DNA of 64,000 nucleotides from Marasmius tenuissimus (GCA_029532415.1 JAQOTA010000060.1:186001-250000), one strand, 5' to 3'. Positions 19,860 to 31,999 are shown, counted from the stretch's first letter. A program made the numbers and translations. Notes: generated by a model from the letters alone, not told the origin.

Positions 19860-22384
19860 ATGTCGACTATACAAAACACCCATACTGGTCAGGGTCCGCA
19901 GAACAATCATAACGCGGCGTACCAGAATATAAACTATGGAGAGGTAACTCACAACAGTCTCAACATGTCGGTCTCTGAACGTGCGTTTCTAGTGTTCCAT
20001 TTCACCTTGAAGATGTTCTCAGCTTTGTTCTTTGTTTTAGCACTCAAGCGCCTCCGGGATGCAATTGCCGGCGTTGGTGCCTCTCACAGAGCAGAGCACC
20101 AGTTCGATCGCGGGGCGTGCCTTGAGGGAACTCGAGAGGCGGTTCTGGCTATCCTTCGCGAATGGGGGTTGACCGAAGACCAGCTTCTCCCGATCTGCTG
20201 GCTGTCGGGTGCCGCGGGTGTTGGAAAGTCTTCGATTGCTCTAACCATCGCCAAGTGTTACGAGGAAAAGGGTGTCCTGGTCTCTTCCTTTTTCTTCTTC
20301 CGATCCGACCGAAAACGAAATACCCCGTCTGCTCTCGTACCCACTATTGCCCATGGACTTGCAACTACCACACCACTCATGCAAAACCACATTGAAGAGA
20401 GAATATCGAGGGATCCTACGATTCTGGATGCCACGTTGGAAGACCAGTTTCGAGAGCTGGTTCTTGAACCCGCTCTGAAGTGGAGTCGGTAGCGGGCCCT
20501 TTGGGGTTCTCCAGTCGGCCCCCAGATTGTCATTCTCGACGGACTGGACGAGTGCAGCGGCGAAGAGACCCAGTTGCGGATTCTCGCGATCATCCAATCC
20601 GCTTGCGAGCAAAATCCTCAATTCCCTTTGCGATTCTTAATTTGCAGTCGACCAGAGGCTTGGCTTCGGGAAGCATTCGGCGACGAGCGTCTGCGTAAAC
20701 TGTCGAAGGTTATCGTTTTGGACGAGACCTTCGAACCCAACAGAGACATCAGGGAATACTACCTCCACCACTTTCGGGAGATTGCGAGTAGCCCGAAGTA
20801 CAATCATATCCCATTCCCGAGTCCCTGGCCTTCGGAACGGGACCTCGAAATCCTAGTCGAGAGAGCATGTGGCCAATTTGTCTATGCAGCGACGGTGATC
20901 AGGTTCATCAAGCTCGCGTATGAACATCCTATTGTGCAGCTCCGTACCATCATTGATAAGGCTCTACCCCGTCGACCAGGAACATCACCATATCAGCAGC
21001 TCGATGTGCTGTACGATTTCATCCTCAGTGTCCATCCAAACCGTGAGGAACTCCTCTCTGTCCTAGCTGTTGTCCTTGTCCTTCCGGGAAATGTGAGGTC
21101 CCCTGCATGTATCGAGTTGGTGCTAGGACTTCCTGAGGGACAGGTGGAGTTGACTTTACGTGGTATGCACTCTGTCCTGGACATTCACGGTCGAGGAGAT
21201 GATATTCGTGCTCACCACACTTCGTTCACCGATTACCTGGCCGACCAAACCAGATCACTCGATTTCCATATCAACAAGAAAAAACAGAAACGTCCCATTG
21301 CACGGCAGTGGCTCCAGAATCTCGCAACCAGTAGGATCCGGACTTACAGGTGAGAAGTTATCTATCTCTGATCTCCAGATTCTACATGTACCTGACTTAA
21401 TGTCTACGTGCGCAGTGTCAGCCAGCTCTACAGCGGGGAAACCAGGTCCTTCTTCAAACAATGGGTTGAGTTTTGCACGTCGATCACCAAACCAAGCTGG
21501 AAACTACTAGTCGATGTGCAGAACGTCGACCTTTCCTTCATGTGCGTGCATACGGGGACCGCCAGTGATGAAGTATGGAAAGTAATGTTTAGCGCCCTAC
21601 TGCCATGGCTGGAGAAATATGCAAGTTTAACCAGCCATCGGCTTCTTTCTTGTACATACTGACTTTTGCTCTTCATTGCTAGGGTGTTCCCAAGCATGGA
21701 AGTTTCAAGGACAAGGACAAGGAGTGTCTCATGGAACGATTCAGGAAACGTCCCGAGTGTTTCCACCTCGAATGGCCTCCGGGCGCGTGTCCGTCAGACG
21801 ACGCCATGTTCTGGGTTGTCGAAGCTGCCACTGGATGCATCCATGTGGAGGGGCGAAAACCCAGTGATCCATGCCAAATGCCGTACCTCACAGAGTGCCG
21901 CTGTGAACTCTCTGGAGGAATCAGGTCATGCGATCCACAGCACGTAGCATATCAGGAAGCTTGTATGCAACTTGTTCGGAGTTGTGTTCCTCGTCTTGAG
22001 AAGATTATCCAGATTCATTTGCCAGGGCTGCGACCTTATATGCCCCCAGTGTTGCAACAACTCTTCCACAACTTGGCCCATTCTTTGCTCCTGAAACACT
22101 GCCATCTTGATACGGAGCTGCTTTCGCTCTGCCGCAGTTTTTTTGAACTCGTAGAATGTGGTGTAAAGGTAGGGGCCATTTCACTCGGCCATGTTCCAGG
22201 GGCAAAGTGGAAACTGGTCGAATGGGTTGAGGTGAGTACCATTTCTCTGAGTGTTTGAATCCTTACTCACTGTTGGCCTGTACCGATCAATATCGAATGA
22301 ACCCTTTTTCGATAGGCTTTTCCAGATAGGTTCGCTGAAGAACGGGAAAGTTTGAAAGCACAGTTTCTCGCTTTGTGTAAGTAA
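19860..22384 (+). pseudogene. NLR C: NACHT-domain gene with one premature stop
   Basis: Paralog of A with exons 19860-19980, 20041-21349, 21416-21620, 21683-22231 and 22316-22384, all in phase with each other. The only lesion seen is TAG at 20490-20492, where the paralogs have a Gln codon after WSR (CAA in A, a one-step C to T from CAG). The stop comes after Walker A (CWLSGAAGVGKSS) but before Walker B, so the product would be a truncated NACHT without hydrolysis residues. Exon 1 reads MSTIQNTHTGQGPQNNHNAA and then YQNINYGE. Introns 1 (60 bp), 2 (66 bp) and 3 (62 bp, GCAAGT donor) match A. Because everything else is open, the lesion is recent, or this is a null allele. Confidence 0.8.
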
Positions 22385-22559
22385 CACGACCAACACTAGA
22401 TAATTAGTGCCGTGTATTGAGTAATTTATATCATACGTAGATAATGTAACGGGACGAGTGTGTATCTTGATTCTCTTTCTTGCCCTAACGGGTGTGAAAT
22501 ATTCAACGCTCGGTGCTCGAACATAGACCTCGAGAGTAGCTTGCACATCCCAATATTTT

Positions 22560-22810
22560 CTTGAAGTTGTTTCCCAACCAAGGACGATGGCACCTCATAG
22601 GCGGAGTGTTCGTCCACAACTTGGTGTTCCTGGTAAGTCGCATGTCGATCTCCCTCGCCCGTCTTCGTCACCAAGTACGTCCTGTACCAGGCGCATTCTT
22701 GACCTTCGAGACTCCTATCAGCCTCGTCGTCCACTCTGTGACGAGACTTCGCGCATTTAATTGCTTCGTGCGTAGTCTCATCTACGTCGGCCCTGCGCCA
22801 CCGCTCAGGT
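22560..22810 (+). pseudogene. 3' fragment of ERV46-like gene behind NLR C
   Basis: Reads GVFVHNLVFL, then a GTAAGT-led intron-like stretch, then PGAFLTFETPISLVVHSVTR followed by LRAFNCFV. It corresponds to PGAFFNFKISPILVVHSDTR and QSFAHFITS of the longer relic at 26.64-26.79 kb, the lumenal segment before the last membrane helix of Erv46-type proteins. Many substitutions show it is no longer under selection. It has the same position relative to its NLR as the fragment behind NLR A. Confidence 0.55.
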
Positions 22811-22919
22811 GAACTGCCTCTCTCCTTACTGTATCTCATGTATAATGTCCCAACCCTGTAACTTCCTACATGATATGTAATGTACAAATTCGAGGCTCTG
22901 TGTCCACACATAAAACATC

Positions 22920-24510
22920 CCCTCGGAATCAGACTGGTTCGGGCGTCGGGAGGCCTGCATTGAGCAGTCGAACCAAGTCACCATTCTCATCTCTCTGACT
23001 CTCATCAACCTCAACCCCTGGCTCCCGAAATAACAGCCCTGACAAGCCCCTTCTCGCCAGATTTCACGGCTTCGAACGCTCCGAGGGCGGATGTGAACAG
23101 CTACTGATGGATTATCAGCGGTTCAACTTTGACTTTGCCTGTGGGGCGAGAGCAGTGGCTAAGGCGTAGTCACCAGGCTACATGTAGAATAGAAAATGGA
23201 ATGGGTGAACGATCCAAGAGGTAAAAGCGGAGGGAGTGATACACGTACTCCATACTGGAACGACCGTCTAGGCACCAACTCTTTCGATAGCACCATCGAG
23301 AGATCCAACATAACGAAAGAGGCCCCGATGCCAAGCTATGAGAGGAAACGGAGAACGAGGGTATCAGCCCTCAGATCGCGGTGACGCGCAAATGTACCTG
23401 AACAACACACCCCCTCGTCTTAGCAACGTAAAACGACGTCTGGATACAGGTCAACGCCCCACTCGCATCAACCACCATATCGACATTCTTAGGTCCCGAT
23501 CTCCAATCCCCAGAACCTTTTTCGTATTCGTGCCTCCCTCATGGAATATCCCACCGTTGTCTCCGAATCTTGCTTCGCAACAGGAACGTATGTGTCCAAT
23601 TCCGTCCCACCCTTGGAATAGGCCCCCCCAGCAAACCCACGCCCCGATTCTTGAACATCGATAGCGATCGTTCGGGCTTCACCAAGCACTTGGGAACTGC
23701 CATACCAAGGATATCTATGGGCTTGCAACCGAATACAGCGACGGATCGGTTGGCAGCGAAATTACCGAGGGAAGAGACGGCGACGACTTCAACCGTGAGT
23801 GGTTCCATCCACGTCGGGAAGTCAGCCCAAGGGATAAGAGTGGAGTAGAAGAGTGAGAGAAATATGTACCATAAAACCTTCATTAAGTGAGCTATGGTCC
23901 GGGAGTGAGTATACGAGACTCCCTGGGACACGGAAGAATGGGGAGAGGGTGTAGTCATTAGATGGAATCGGTGCAAAAGCGATATCGGGACAGAGCTAAG
24001 GTCAACAGATGAAAGGAAGAAGACTGTGAGAACAGGTTGAAGGTAAGAAAAGAACGAAGAGCGTACGTTGTAATGACTGGATCTGCATTCAGAGCAGGTG
24101 CCTAATGCGTGTCGATGTGAGGGAGAGGAGAGAGTAAGGAACGACACGGCAAGTTAGCCCGGACACTTCAAAAGCAGGGCTTGCTGGTACGGCTACAAGC
24201 CACAGGACGGTCCTAGAGCGCAATAAATACTTTATCAGCAGGTCAGCGAGGATGAGCATAGGAATCTCCAACCTATTACACCTAGCTCTTAACCACAATA
24301 CGGTCCCCGTTTTTCGTTCGACCTCTGATGATACCCCGAGACAATAACGAACACTACTGACCATCAGGCACTTCGAGGAAACCGTCTATTCACACCCTCA
24401 TCCTCTACCATTGCCAAGCGCGGGATCTAGCTTGAAATTGATATCGTCGGATGGGGATGAGGACTTGTAGACACGAATGTTGTGAATGAGTGGGTAGAGT
24501 CAGAGTAGAC
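22920..24510 (-). pseudogene. sorbitol/xylitol dehydrogenase-like relic, copy 4
   Basis: On the minus strand 23539-24147 is open and contains HALGTCSECRSSHYN (structural zinc region), an intron-like stretch and MEPLTVEVVAVSSLGNFAAN, then SVAVFGCKPIDILGMAVPK (Rossmann segment, altered glycines). Overlapping frames give ARTIAIDVQESG and TYVPVAKQDSETTV. Near 22990-23180 the C-terminus reads PGDYALATALAPQ, then in another frame VEPLIIHQ followed by a stop, and FEAVKSGEKGLVRAVISG. PGDYALA is the canonical join after FRYG, and intron edges GTACGTGT and CATGTAG are visible before it. At least one stop and two frame changes make it a pseudogene. A possible start, MVYSDSTHSFTTFV, is at about 24510. 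Confidence 0.75.
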
Positions 24511-24649
24511 CATCGTGATCAAACGTTGATAGCGTGTTCTAGTGATTCTGGACGTACGTTGAGACAATCGGGTGAGGTTGTGGGAGAGTTGAAGAGAACG
24601 CGTCGTGCACGGGCCCATTAGATCGGTTACCACAACCCACGACCTCCAC

Positions 24650-24960
24650 GACCTATGACCCTGTCTATTCCTCCGACCTTCACAAACACCTGCAAGTACT
24701 CCTCGCTAGGCATGGCACTCAAATCCGACCAAAATCACGGCTGGTAGAATCCAAAGCTCGGGCTCGAAGGCACTAGACTTGCTGCAAATTGGATGGTGAA
24801 TGAGCATGGGGATTCGGATGAATGAGCGAACACTACTCCACGAGTTTTTTTCGAGGCGCTCGATGGCGAGTACTTGATTTTATGCATAACGGTTTTCAGT
24901 CTCATTCTCATACCTCTGTTCCAGCATTCGCATCCTTCACATCTCGGACATCGACACTCA
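24650..24960 (+). repeat. truncated upstream region of HSP20-like gene
   Basis: Shares the CTATTCCTCCGACCTTC start and the GCATGGCAC(T/C)CAAA landmark with 15390-15640, 30220-30420 and 43220-43480. It stops being similar near 24920, where sequence leading to the ERV46-like relic begins, so the HSP20 coding part is absent here. Confidence 0.5.
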
Positions 24961-25249
24961 GTACTCAACGCCAGATCTTACCGGCATGACCCCCTCATGC
25001 GTGTTGGACTCGTGGCTCCGAGCTAAAAAGACACGCATCGACGCGTCGACCATGCAATCACGAGGGGAGTTCTACCGCATACTATCACTTCCTGAAGTAT
25101 TCCCTCTTATTTCTCTTCCCTCCTCTGGCAGCTCTGGCTTGTCTTTTACGGCTCTGTGATTGGACTAAGGACGGTAAAAGGGCTATTGAAAGGCGTCGAT
25201 GCCTTTGGTAGGGTATGTGTATCAATATTCTCCGTCGGACGCCTGGTTC

Positions 25250-26970
25250 CTGGCTCGCAACCCTTATCGTGACTCCTCGAAGACCACGGACGGCGTGAAA
25301 GTGAAGACTCGATCCGGTGCATTCCGTATGTAAATTCGTGCTCACCGTTGCCCTGTTGAACACTGAACACCGTTGCTTCAAGTGACACTACTTCTCGCGG
25401 CTATCATCCTCGCTTTTTTCACGGTGGAGTTTTAGACTACCGGAGAGTCTACATCGACACATCATTAGTCGTTGACAAGGATAGAGGAGAAAATTTGGCA
25501 GTCAACATGAATCTCACTTTTCCTCATGTACCTTGCTATCGTGCGTCCCTTCCTTCCTTCCTTCCTCACCTTCCGATTTCTCAATATCCCCACGGTACCA
25601 GTACTCAGCCTAGACGCGATGGACATCAGCGGAGAATCTCAAACCGACATCTCATACAACATTCTGAATAGACGTGTCGACAGCACCAGCTTTCCCATTC
25701 TCGTCTCGCGTTCCTACGCCGCTGACCTTCGGAACAAACTAGTCAAGAAAGGACTCGATTCCAACTACTGCGGTTCTTGTTATGGCGGTTTGCCGAGTGG
25801 GAGCAGTGAGTGTTGTAACACCTGTGAAGAGGTCCGGATGGCGTATGTGAACCGTGGATGGAGTTTTTCCGATCCTGATGCGATTGAACAGGTGTGTCGA
25901 TGGTTACATTCATTGTATCTTTTGTTTTGTTTTTCCTCATTTTTTTTACCAGTGTAAAAATGAGGGATAGGCAGAAACGTTACGCGACCAAGCCAATGAG
26001 GGATGTAACATCACGGGTCCTATACACGTCAACAAGGTCATCCTGAACATCCACTTCTCACCGGAGCGGTCTTTCCTGACTGCTACTGGAAGGAACGTAG
26101 TTCCGTATGTGAGAGATGATGGGAATAGGCATAATTTTTCGCATACGATTCACAAGTTTCTGTTCGAGGGTGCGTTTGTCATAGGTCTGAATGTCCATCT
26201 TGGTGACCAGGTTTACAGGTGACGGTGAATAGAATTCGTCAAAGGCTACTTAGAGCTGGTCGTGAGATGAAGAGGCGTCTGGGCTGGGCTGAGGGCGAGA
26301 TTGAGAATCCTTTGGATAATGCAACGGGACAGGCGCGTGATGCGGTTTCTTTTCCCCTTTTTTTTTCTTTATCGACACTCGGACTTACGGACCCCGTCTT
26401 CAAAAATCTCGAAGGCGGCTTACATGCTCCAGTACTCCCTCAAAGTCGTTTCGACGCAATTCAGGACTATCGATGGTGAGATCGTGCGTTCCTCTTACAT
26501 GTCACTATCGGGAAATTGTCTCACGGTCGAAATCTAATTCTCTACGTCAACACTCACCAGTATAGCGTAACGCAATTCAAACGGGACCTGGCCGAGGTCG
26601 AGGTCGAGCAGCAAAGGAACGGTGTTTCTGATGCTCCCGGTATGTCGCGTATCAACTCCTCCACAAACATGTCCATTGACCAAAGTCCTACCACACCAGG
26701 TGCATTCTTCAACTTCAAAATCTCTCCCATCCTTGTTGTGCACTCGGACACGAGACAGTCTTTCGCGCATTTCATCACTTCGTGCGCAGCTTTATTTGTG
26801 TTTTGACTTCCTTCGCCCATCGCTGAGATATGATCGTGGGTACTTTCAGAACTTGCGTGATAGTTGGTGGTGTCCTAACCGTGGCTTCGCTAGTTGACAG
26901 CGTGCTCTTTGTTACGACCAAGGTGCTGAAGAATTCGGTGGGCGTGGAGGGTGTTTGTCACGTAGTAGTG
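25250..26970 (+). pseudogene. ERV46: ERV46-like (ERGIC-3 family) gene, decayed
   Basis: Erv46 proteins cycle between ER and Golgi as COPII cargo receptors. The order of peptides fits the family: SKTTDGVKVKTRSGAF (to 25325), TLLLAAIILAFFTVEF (first membrane helix), DYRRVYIDTSLVVD, LTFPHVPCY, LSLDAMDISGE, NYCGSCYGG, CCNTCEEVRMAYVNRGWSF, ANEGCNITG, DDGNRHNFSHTIHKF, ENPLDNATG, YMLQYSLKVVSTQFRTIDG, HQYSVTQFKRDL, FFNFKISPILVVHSDTR and CVIVGGVLTVASLVDSVLF (second helix). Introns of 57-61 bp have good edges (25326-25382, 25541-25601, 25892-25952). Lesions: one base missing at 25433, between VEF and DYR; TAG at 25968-25970 where Trp is expected; damaged acceptor sites near 26400 and 26550. It is the source-like copy of the fragments at 4.7 and 22.6 kb. 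Confidence 0.75.
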
Positions 26971-27804
26971 GTAGTGTGGTATAAGTTTCTCTCTACTATT
27001 TATAACAATATGGTTGGTTCTCAGATGCGTAGGAGCGCCCGATATTGGGTTGACGAAATGAGGAAAGGAGCAAGTCTAAAGACTGTGCGTGAGAAGGCGA
27101 TAATGAGCGAAGAGGCGACTCCGGGCCGAGCGCTGTCTCACTCCCAACTTTCTCTACAGCCGCAACGGCGCTCAGTCTCGTTGCGAAGTCATCGCCCTTG
27201 AATACTCCCCCTACTCTCTGCAAGAAGGCTGTTTCGGAGCTCTAGGTCTGCTATTGTCACTCCGATAACCAGACACCATGACCACTACCGACCCCAGTGA
27301 TTTGTTCGCGTGTTATCAACCTATACATAGCCCAGAGCTTCCATGTAATGACGCATCTTTGTGGAATCGATGGGAGAGGAGCTTGGAGCCTAGAGTTGGG
27401 TTGCAGTACGACATTCTCGCGTTGAATCTCTGTGCTAAAAAAACTTGAACACATCACTGGAGCTCGAGGTAACAGGCTTCCTTCTCCTCGATCAAGGCAG
27501 CCCGAAAGAGCTGTAGCCTGTCGACCGGTGTAGCCAGTACGATTCTCATCAAACCTAGCCCCTGCCCCGGGCCCCGAACTTACAACAGCTTGCCATCCAG
27601 ATTGGGAGGCCGAGAGGTCGAGCGTCAAAACTGGTACGTCGCTCCATTTGCTTCCCTTTGAACGCCGAAGACCTGAAATAGCTCATCCCAGTTGGAAGGA
27701 CACGCTGTTAACACGTGCACTGACCAAGCTACATACGGACGACACGCATAAATCCATACACGCACCATTCCATCGAATCCTGTCCGTTATCAGCACCAAC
27801 AAGA
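26971..27804. other. gene-poor stretch
   Basis: No protein family was recognised on either strand between the ERV46-like relic and the kinase relic. The longest open frame (27257-27628, minus) has low-complexity composition and no motif. The sequence does not obviously recur elsewhere in the window. Confidence 0.4.
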
Positions 27805-28740
27805 ATGCCAGTAACAAGGACAGTATTTGAGGCAGGGGTAAACCGACTTGGTGATATCTCAGACAAACGACGGCAGAAGGAGATTCTAGGAGCTACAGGA
27901 GAGAAAGCCCAAGAATGGTTGGATTTGATGCAAGAGGTTTGTCTGGAATCTTCAAGGCATAGTCAGACAATTGACGGCTTGCTAGCTTGTGGAATACCCT
28001 GAGATCTCCAAAGCTCAACGGCCTTCCATGCTCAAGATGATGGGTCGTCTTTCTAAGAAGACGGGTTTGCACCCGAAATGCCTCGTCATACACGACGTTG
28101 AGATGATCGGCCGTCATCCTGTTGGTGGAGGCGCGTTTGGGGACGTTTGGAAAGGGAAGATGGGGGAAAGTGTTGTGTGTGTCAAGGTCATCAGAGTGTT
28201 TTTGACGAGCGACATTGAACAGGTGCTGAAGGTGTGTCTTCGCCTTCATTCAGTCTTGCCCGAGGTTGTGATCCGTTCAATTCCGAATTTCTACATTCTA
28301 CAGGACTACATGCAAGAAGCCATTATTTGGAGACAGCTGGACTGTCCAAATTTGTTACCCTTCACGGGGATTTACTATCTTGAAGACGACAGTGAGCGAC
28401 TGTGCTTGATTTCACCTTGGATGGAACGGGGAAACCTAGTACAGTTCATGAAGGACTCCCCAGAGCAGGTCAATCGTGGGTCATTGGTGATTTTTGGTTT
28501 CCATGTGGCAGATCAACTAGATTTGTTGATCTACGCGACATTAGGCACTGGACGTGGCCTGCGGTCTATCTCACCTACACGACATGAAAATCATCCATGG
28601 GGATCTCAAAGGGGAAAGAGGAACTTAGTTGATAGATTAGTTGATAGATTATTTGAGCAATTGCTCATTTGGGTGATTTGGGCCTTGGTTACGACGGGGA
28701 TACTAGGGTTCCATACAGGAGCATCGTAATGATCATCGAT
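27805..28740 (+). pseudogene. protein kinase-like gene, decayed
   Basis: Exons 27805-27936, 28004-28231 and from 28304 join in frame. The glycine loop reads HPVGGGAFGDVWKG, followed by VVCVKVIRV (catalytic Lys) and, after an intron, DYMQEAIIWRQLDCPNLLPF, then LCLISPWMERGNLVQFM. This is the kinase type common in mushroom genomes (LHPKCLVIHDV lead-in). Beyond about 28487 the frame is lost. The catalytic loop HLHDMKIIHGDLKG is readable at about 28570-28610 in another frame, and a DFG-like HLGDLGLG at about 28670. The frame changes and the tandem TTGATAGATTA repeat near 28630 indicate a pseudogene. Confidence 0.65.
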
Positions 28741-28749
28741 AATTGTGTC

Positions 28750-29325
28750 CCGTTTCATTATAATGATTTGTATGCTCTGCTCAATGCTCGCTCACCAACC
28801 CTCTTTGCCCGTTGGCCGGCGAACTTCGGTATTTCCCTACTACAACGATTAGCATACGGCATGACGGCAAACCATTATCTAACACATTTGTCAATATTCA
28901 AGGAAGGGCTAGCTCAAGACAATGTTCGAAGCTCCTCGGATGCTGAAAAGGAGGGTGTAGTTGGACTGAAATGCTGGAGAACTCCTGGTCCGCGGCCTTA
29001 GCATGTAGCCCCAGGATCGTCAATACACTGGCACCAGCAGAAATATTGAGCTCAAGGTGTGCTCCGTATAAGGGGCGCTCCCTAACTCTCTCGCTGCTAT
29101 AGAGCTTCGCCGAAGTACGATGTCTGAGAATCCTCAGTTTGGTATGTGTTCATGGTAGTGCGTAACGCTCCCGTGAACACAATCTCTTCACTGGATCTCA
29201 TGTACAATGTTCGAAGCCTGTACTTTCCTACGTGATATATATACAATTTCGAGGCTCTGCGTCCTCACATAAAATATCGCCTCAGAATCAGAATGGTGGG
29301 CCCGCCAAACTGTTGAGGTGCCGGC
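28750..29325. repeat. block shared with 12.5-13.03 kb
   Basis: Second copy of the block found behind NLR B. Here it directly follows the kinase relic and runs into dehydrogenase copy 5, without the hAT-like element present in the first copy. That makes it the empty-site reference for that insertion (CCTCACAT near 29265). No gene is recognised. Confidence 0.5.
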
Positions 29326-29329
29326 AGGA

Positions 29330-30150
29330 CCACATTGAGCAACCGAATTGAGTCTCCGTCTTCATCTCTCTAATTCTCGTCAACCACAACCCCTGGCCCC
29401 CGAGATAAAAGCCCTGACCAGCCCCTTCTCGCCAGATTGGACAGATTCGAACACTTGGAGGGCGGATGTGAACGGGTAACGGCGGGTTATCCGCAGTTCA
29501 ACCTCGACCCCTTGCCTTGCGAGGGAAGGGCAATGGCCAAGACGAAGACACCAGGCTACATGTAGAACAGAAGTGGGTGAACAATCCGAAAAATAAAAGC
29601 AGAGGGAGTGTTACACGTACCCCATACCTGAACAATCCTCTGGGCACCAATTCTTTGAGTAACACCATTGAGATATGCAGCGTAACGAAAAAGGCCAAAG
29701 AGCTACAAAGGGAAATGGAGGACGAGGGTATCAGCCCTCAGATCGCGGCGACGCGTGAATACACCTGAGCAACACACCCCTTTGTCACAGCAACATGAAA
29801 CAACGTCTGGATACACGTCTCCGCCTGAGATAGGCCTTAGCAAACTCGAGCTTCGGATTCTTGAACGTCGATAACGATGATTCGGGCTCCACCGAGCGCT
29901 TTGGCGACTGCCATGCAGAGGAGATTTACGGGCCCATGGCCGAAAACGGCGACGCATTGGATGGCAATGAATCTACCGAGGAAAGAGACGGCGTGGACTT
30001 TGACCGCGAGGGGTTCCGTCTACTTATATCAGTACGTCAGCCTGAGGGGGAATAGCAGGGGAGAAGGACGAGACACGAGCGCTGTAATAAGTGAGTGAGT
30101 AAGGTCCGAGGAGGCCATTGCTCTAGTGATTCTGAACGTTGGGACAGTGG
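29330..30150 (-). pseudogene. sorbitol/xylitol dehydrogenase-like relic, copy 5
   Basis: The C-terminal part is the clearest: minus strand 29380-29560 reads LAIALPSQGKGVEVELRITR, then RYPFTSALQVFESVQSGEKG and LVRAFISGARG before a stop. Upstream, after an intron with GTACGTGT and CATGTAG edges, lies the segment ISMVLLKELVPRGLFRYG (about 29620-29680). The MEPL segment near 29980 is degraded. The N-terminal half is missing, and the copy passes into the HSP20 upstream block at about 30130. Confidence 0.65.
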
Positions 30151-30189
30151 TGCGAGGTTATGGGAGAGTTGAAGAAAACGCGTCGCGCA

Positions 30190-31640
30190 CGGGCCACCTG
30201 GGTCGGTTACCACGACCCGCGACCCTGCCTATTCCTCAGCTCCGACTTCCCAAGTACCTGCAAGTGCTCCTCCCTAGGCATGGCACCCAAATTCAACCAA
30301 GAATCACCACTGGTAGAACTGGAAGCTTGGGCTTGAAGAAACTAGATTTGCTCTAAATTAGGTGATGAATGAATATAGAGATTTGGATGCGTGGGCGAAC
30401 ACCATACTTCTTCATACTTCCGGTCTAGATCATGCAGCAAGCAACATGAACAGTCTTAAACAACAACTGAACTAGTTCTTACTCTTTAATCCTGAACCCG
30501 AAGCGACATGCCCTCGTTCTTTCATCGCGTCAACTCAGGTCAACTCTATCACTCTTGGCAGGCTATATATGGGCGACGAGCATGCAAGCAAGCGATCTTA
30601 TTTGAGGGCTGCAGTCTCTGAATTGTTGGGAGCGGCCAACACTCTAGTAGATTGGACTGACCAGTCGTAGGCGGCGGCGATCTGATGGTTCGGATGCTCT
30701 GTACTCTCCCTATGTTCAATGCTAATTTCCTCATCATCGATCTCATTCTACAGGCTTTTGAGCAAAAGCACTACTTTCTTCACTCATAGAACCGGTCCTA
30801 CCTCATTCACATTCACATTCACATTCACATTCACGGTCGTACCACCACATAATCACCATCACCATTCGAGAGTCGTATCCATCGCATCAACATCCCAGCC
30901 TGCATTTGTCTATCAACCGATTGACACCCCTGCCATCCTCGCCGTTGCACGAACCCACGACACTCACAACAACAACGACAAAACCGATAATTTTCCATCC
31001 ACGTCCTTGCTCCCTTCCTCACTTGCCATCTGGTGGAGGCAGCGAAGCGCAGTTTCCAACGCCAAACAAACACGAACCTTTGTCGTCGTTAGGACTTGCA
31101 CTGGAGAAACCAGACAGGTTGTCACCGGCATCGTTAACTCTACCAGCATAGATACCGTACCATACCCTACCTAGGGCCCAGCTCGATGATACCGGTGGCG
31201 GCGGTGGTGGCTCGATGACATCGGGTAGCGGGAGTGTGAATAGGAGCGGAAGGTCTCAAGAACCGCCACCTCTCAGACCGCCACCGACTCCACCGCATTC
31301 CGCTAGCGGAAGTTTTGCTTTGGCATCGAGTTCTGGTTCTGGTTCTGGTTCAGGTGCGGGTGCGGGGGCAGGTTTAGGGTCGGGTTGCTGTGTTTGGAAG
31401 ACAAGGAGGAAGATACAAATGAGGGAAACCATATAGCTGCCCTCCGACCTTCAACCAAGCACCGAGCTGGACTACCGAGTCATCCGCCTGTGATCCTGGA
31501 GGAGGATGTCGGCGCGAATGGACTGGCGAGGAGTTCGTCAGTTGGGAGTGTACATGCTCAGGTTGCGTTGCCTGCAGTTGCGTCGGCCTCAGCATCGACT
31601 CCGATAACAGCATCGACATCGACATCAGCATCAGCGTTTA
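30190..31640 (+). pseudogene. HSP20-like gene, 5' part only
   Basis: Carries the upstream block and N-terminal low-complexity part of the HSP20-like gene: a CATTCA hexamer run (30803-30834) in the His/Ser-rich part, then LTPLPSSPLHEPTTLTTTTT, GGGSEAQFPTPNKHEP, TSGSGSVNRSG, PPPLRPPPTPPHSASGSFAL and AALRPSTKHRAGLPSHPP. It ends at the sequence equivalent to CCCGTCTACTTCGGA (about 31640), where unrelated sequence starts; the alpha-crystallin domain is absent. Several frames are needed, so it is not a working gene. Confidence 0.6.
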
Positions 31641-31999
31641 CCCCCGTCTACTTCGGAGGAAGTCTGGCATACAGCTCAACAGACTATGAAGGAGGGGATA
31701 CAGATACTACGGTGACTGCTGGAGGACCGCTAGTCCAAGATTTTAGCATTTGGCTTCGGGATTGCCAATATGTTGGCACTTTCAGTGATAGTGAACTTCA
31801 GGTATGCAAGCGGAATCCCTTCTACCGTGCACCAGCGTTTTCCAACACGGTTTCGGACCGGCTCTATCTATTCATGACGTTAGAAGGGTTCGAGATTCTG
31901 AACCCTCTCATAAGCCAGTTGATTGCTTACTCTGTTCACTTTACAACATTCTAAGCCCTTCCTGTGCCTTCCAACACGATATAGCTTATATATGAATAC
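31641..31999 (+). other. short block with conserved CQYVGTFS peptide
   Basis: After the HSP20 breakpoint the open frame continues into GGDTDTTVTAGGPLVQDFSI and WLRDCQYVGTFSD. A related block at 45508-45640 reads GGDTDASETT, LLVHDLGMWLWDCQYVGTFS. Conservation of the peptide with indels in multiples of three suggests an old coding fragment of unknown family. The following GTATGC may be a splice donor. Confidence 0.45.

Noticed and set aside
25547..25566. CTTC tetramer run
   Set aside because: Plain microsatellite in the polypyrimidine part of an ERV46 intron.
30803..30834. CATTCA hexamer run as a CRISPR-like or regulatory array
   Set aside because: A simple tandem repeat in the His/Ser-rich part of the HSP20-like relic, with no spacers.
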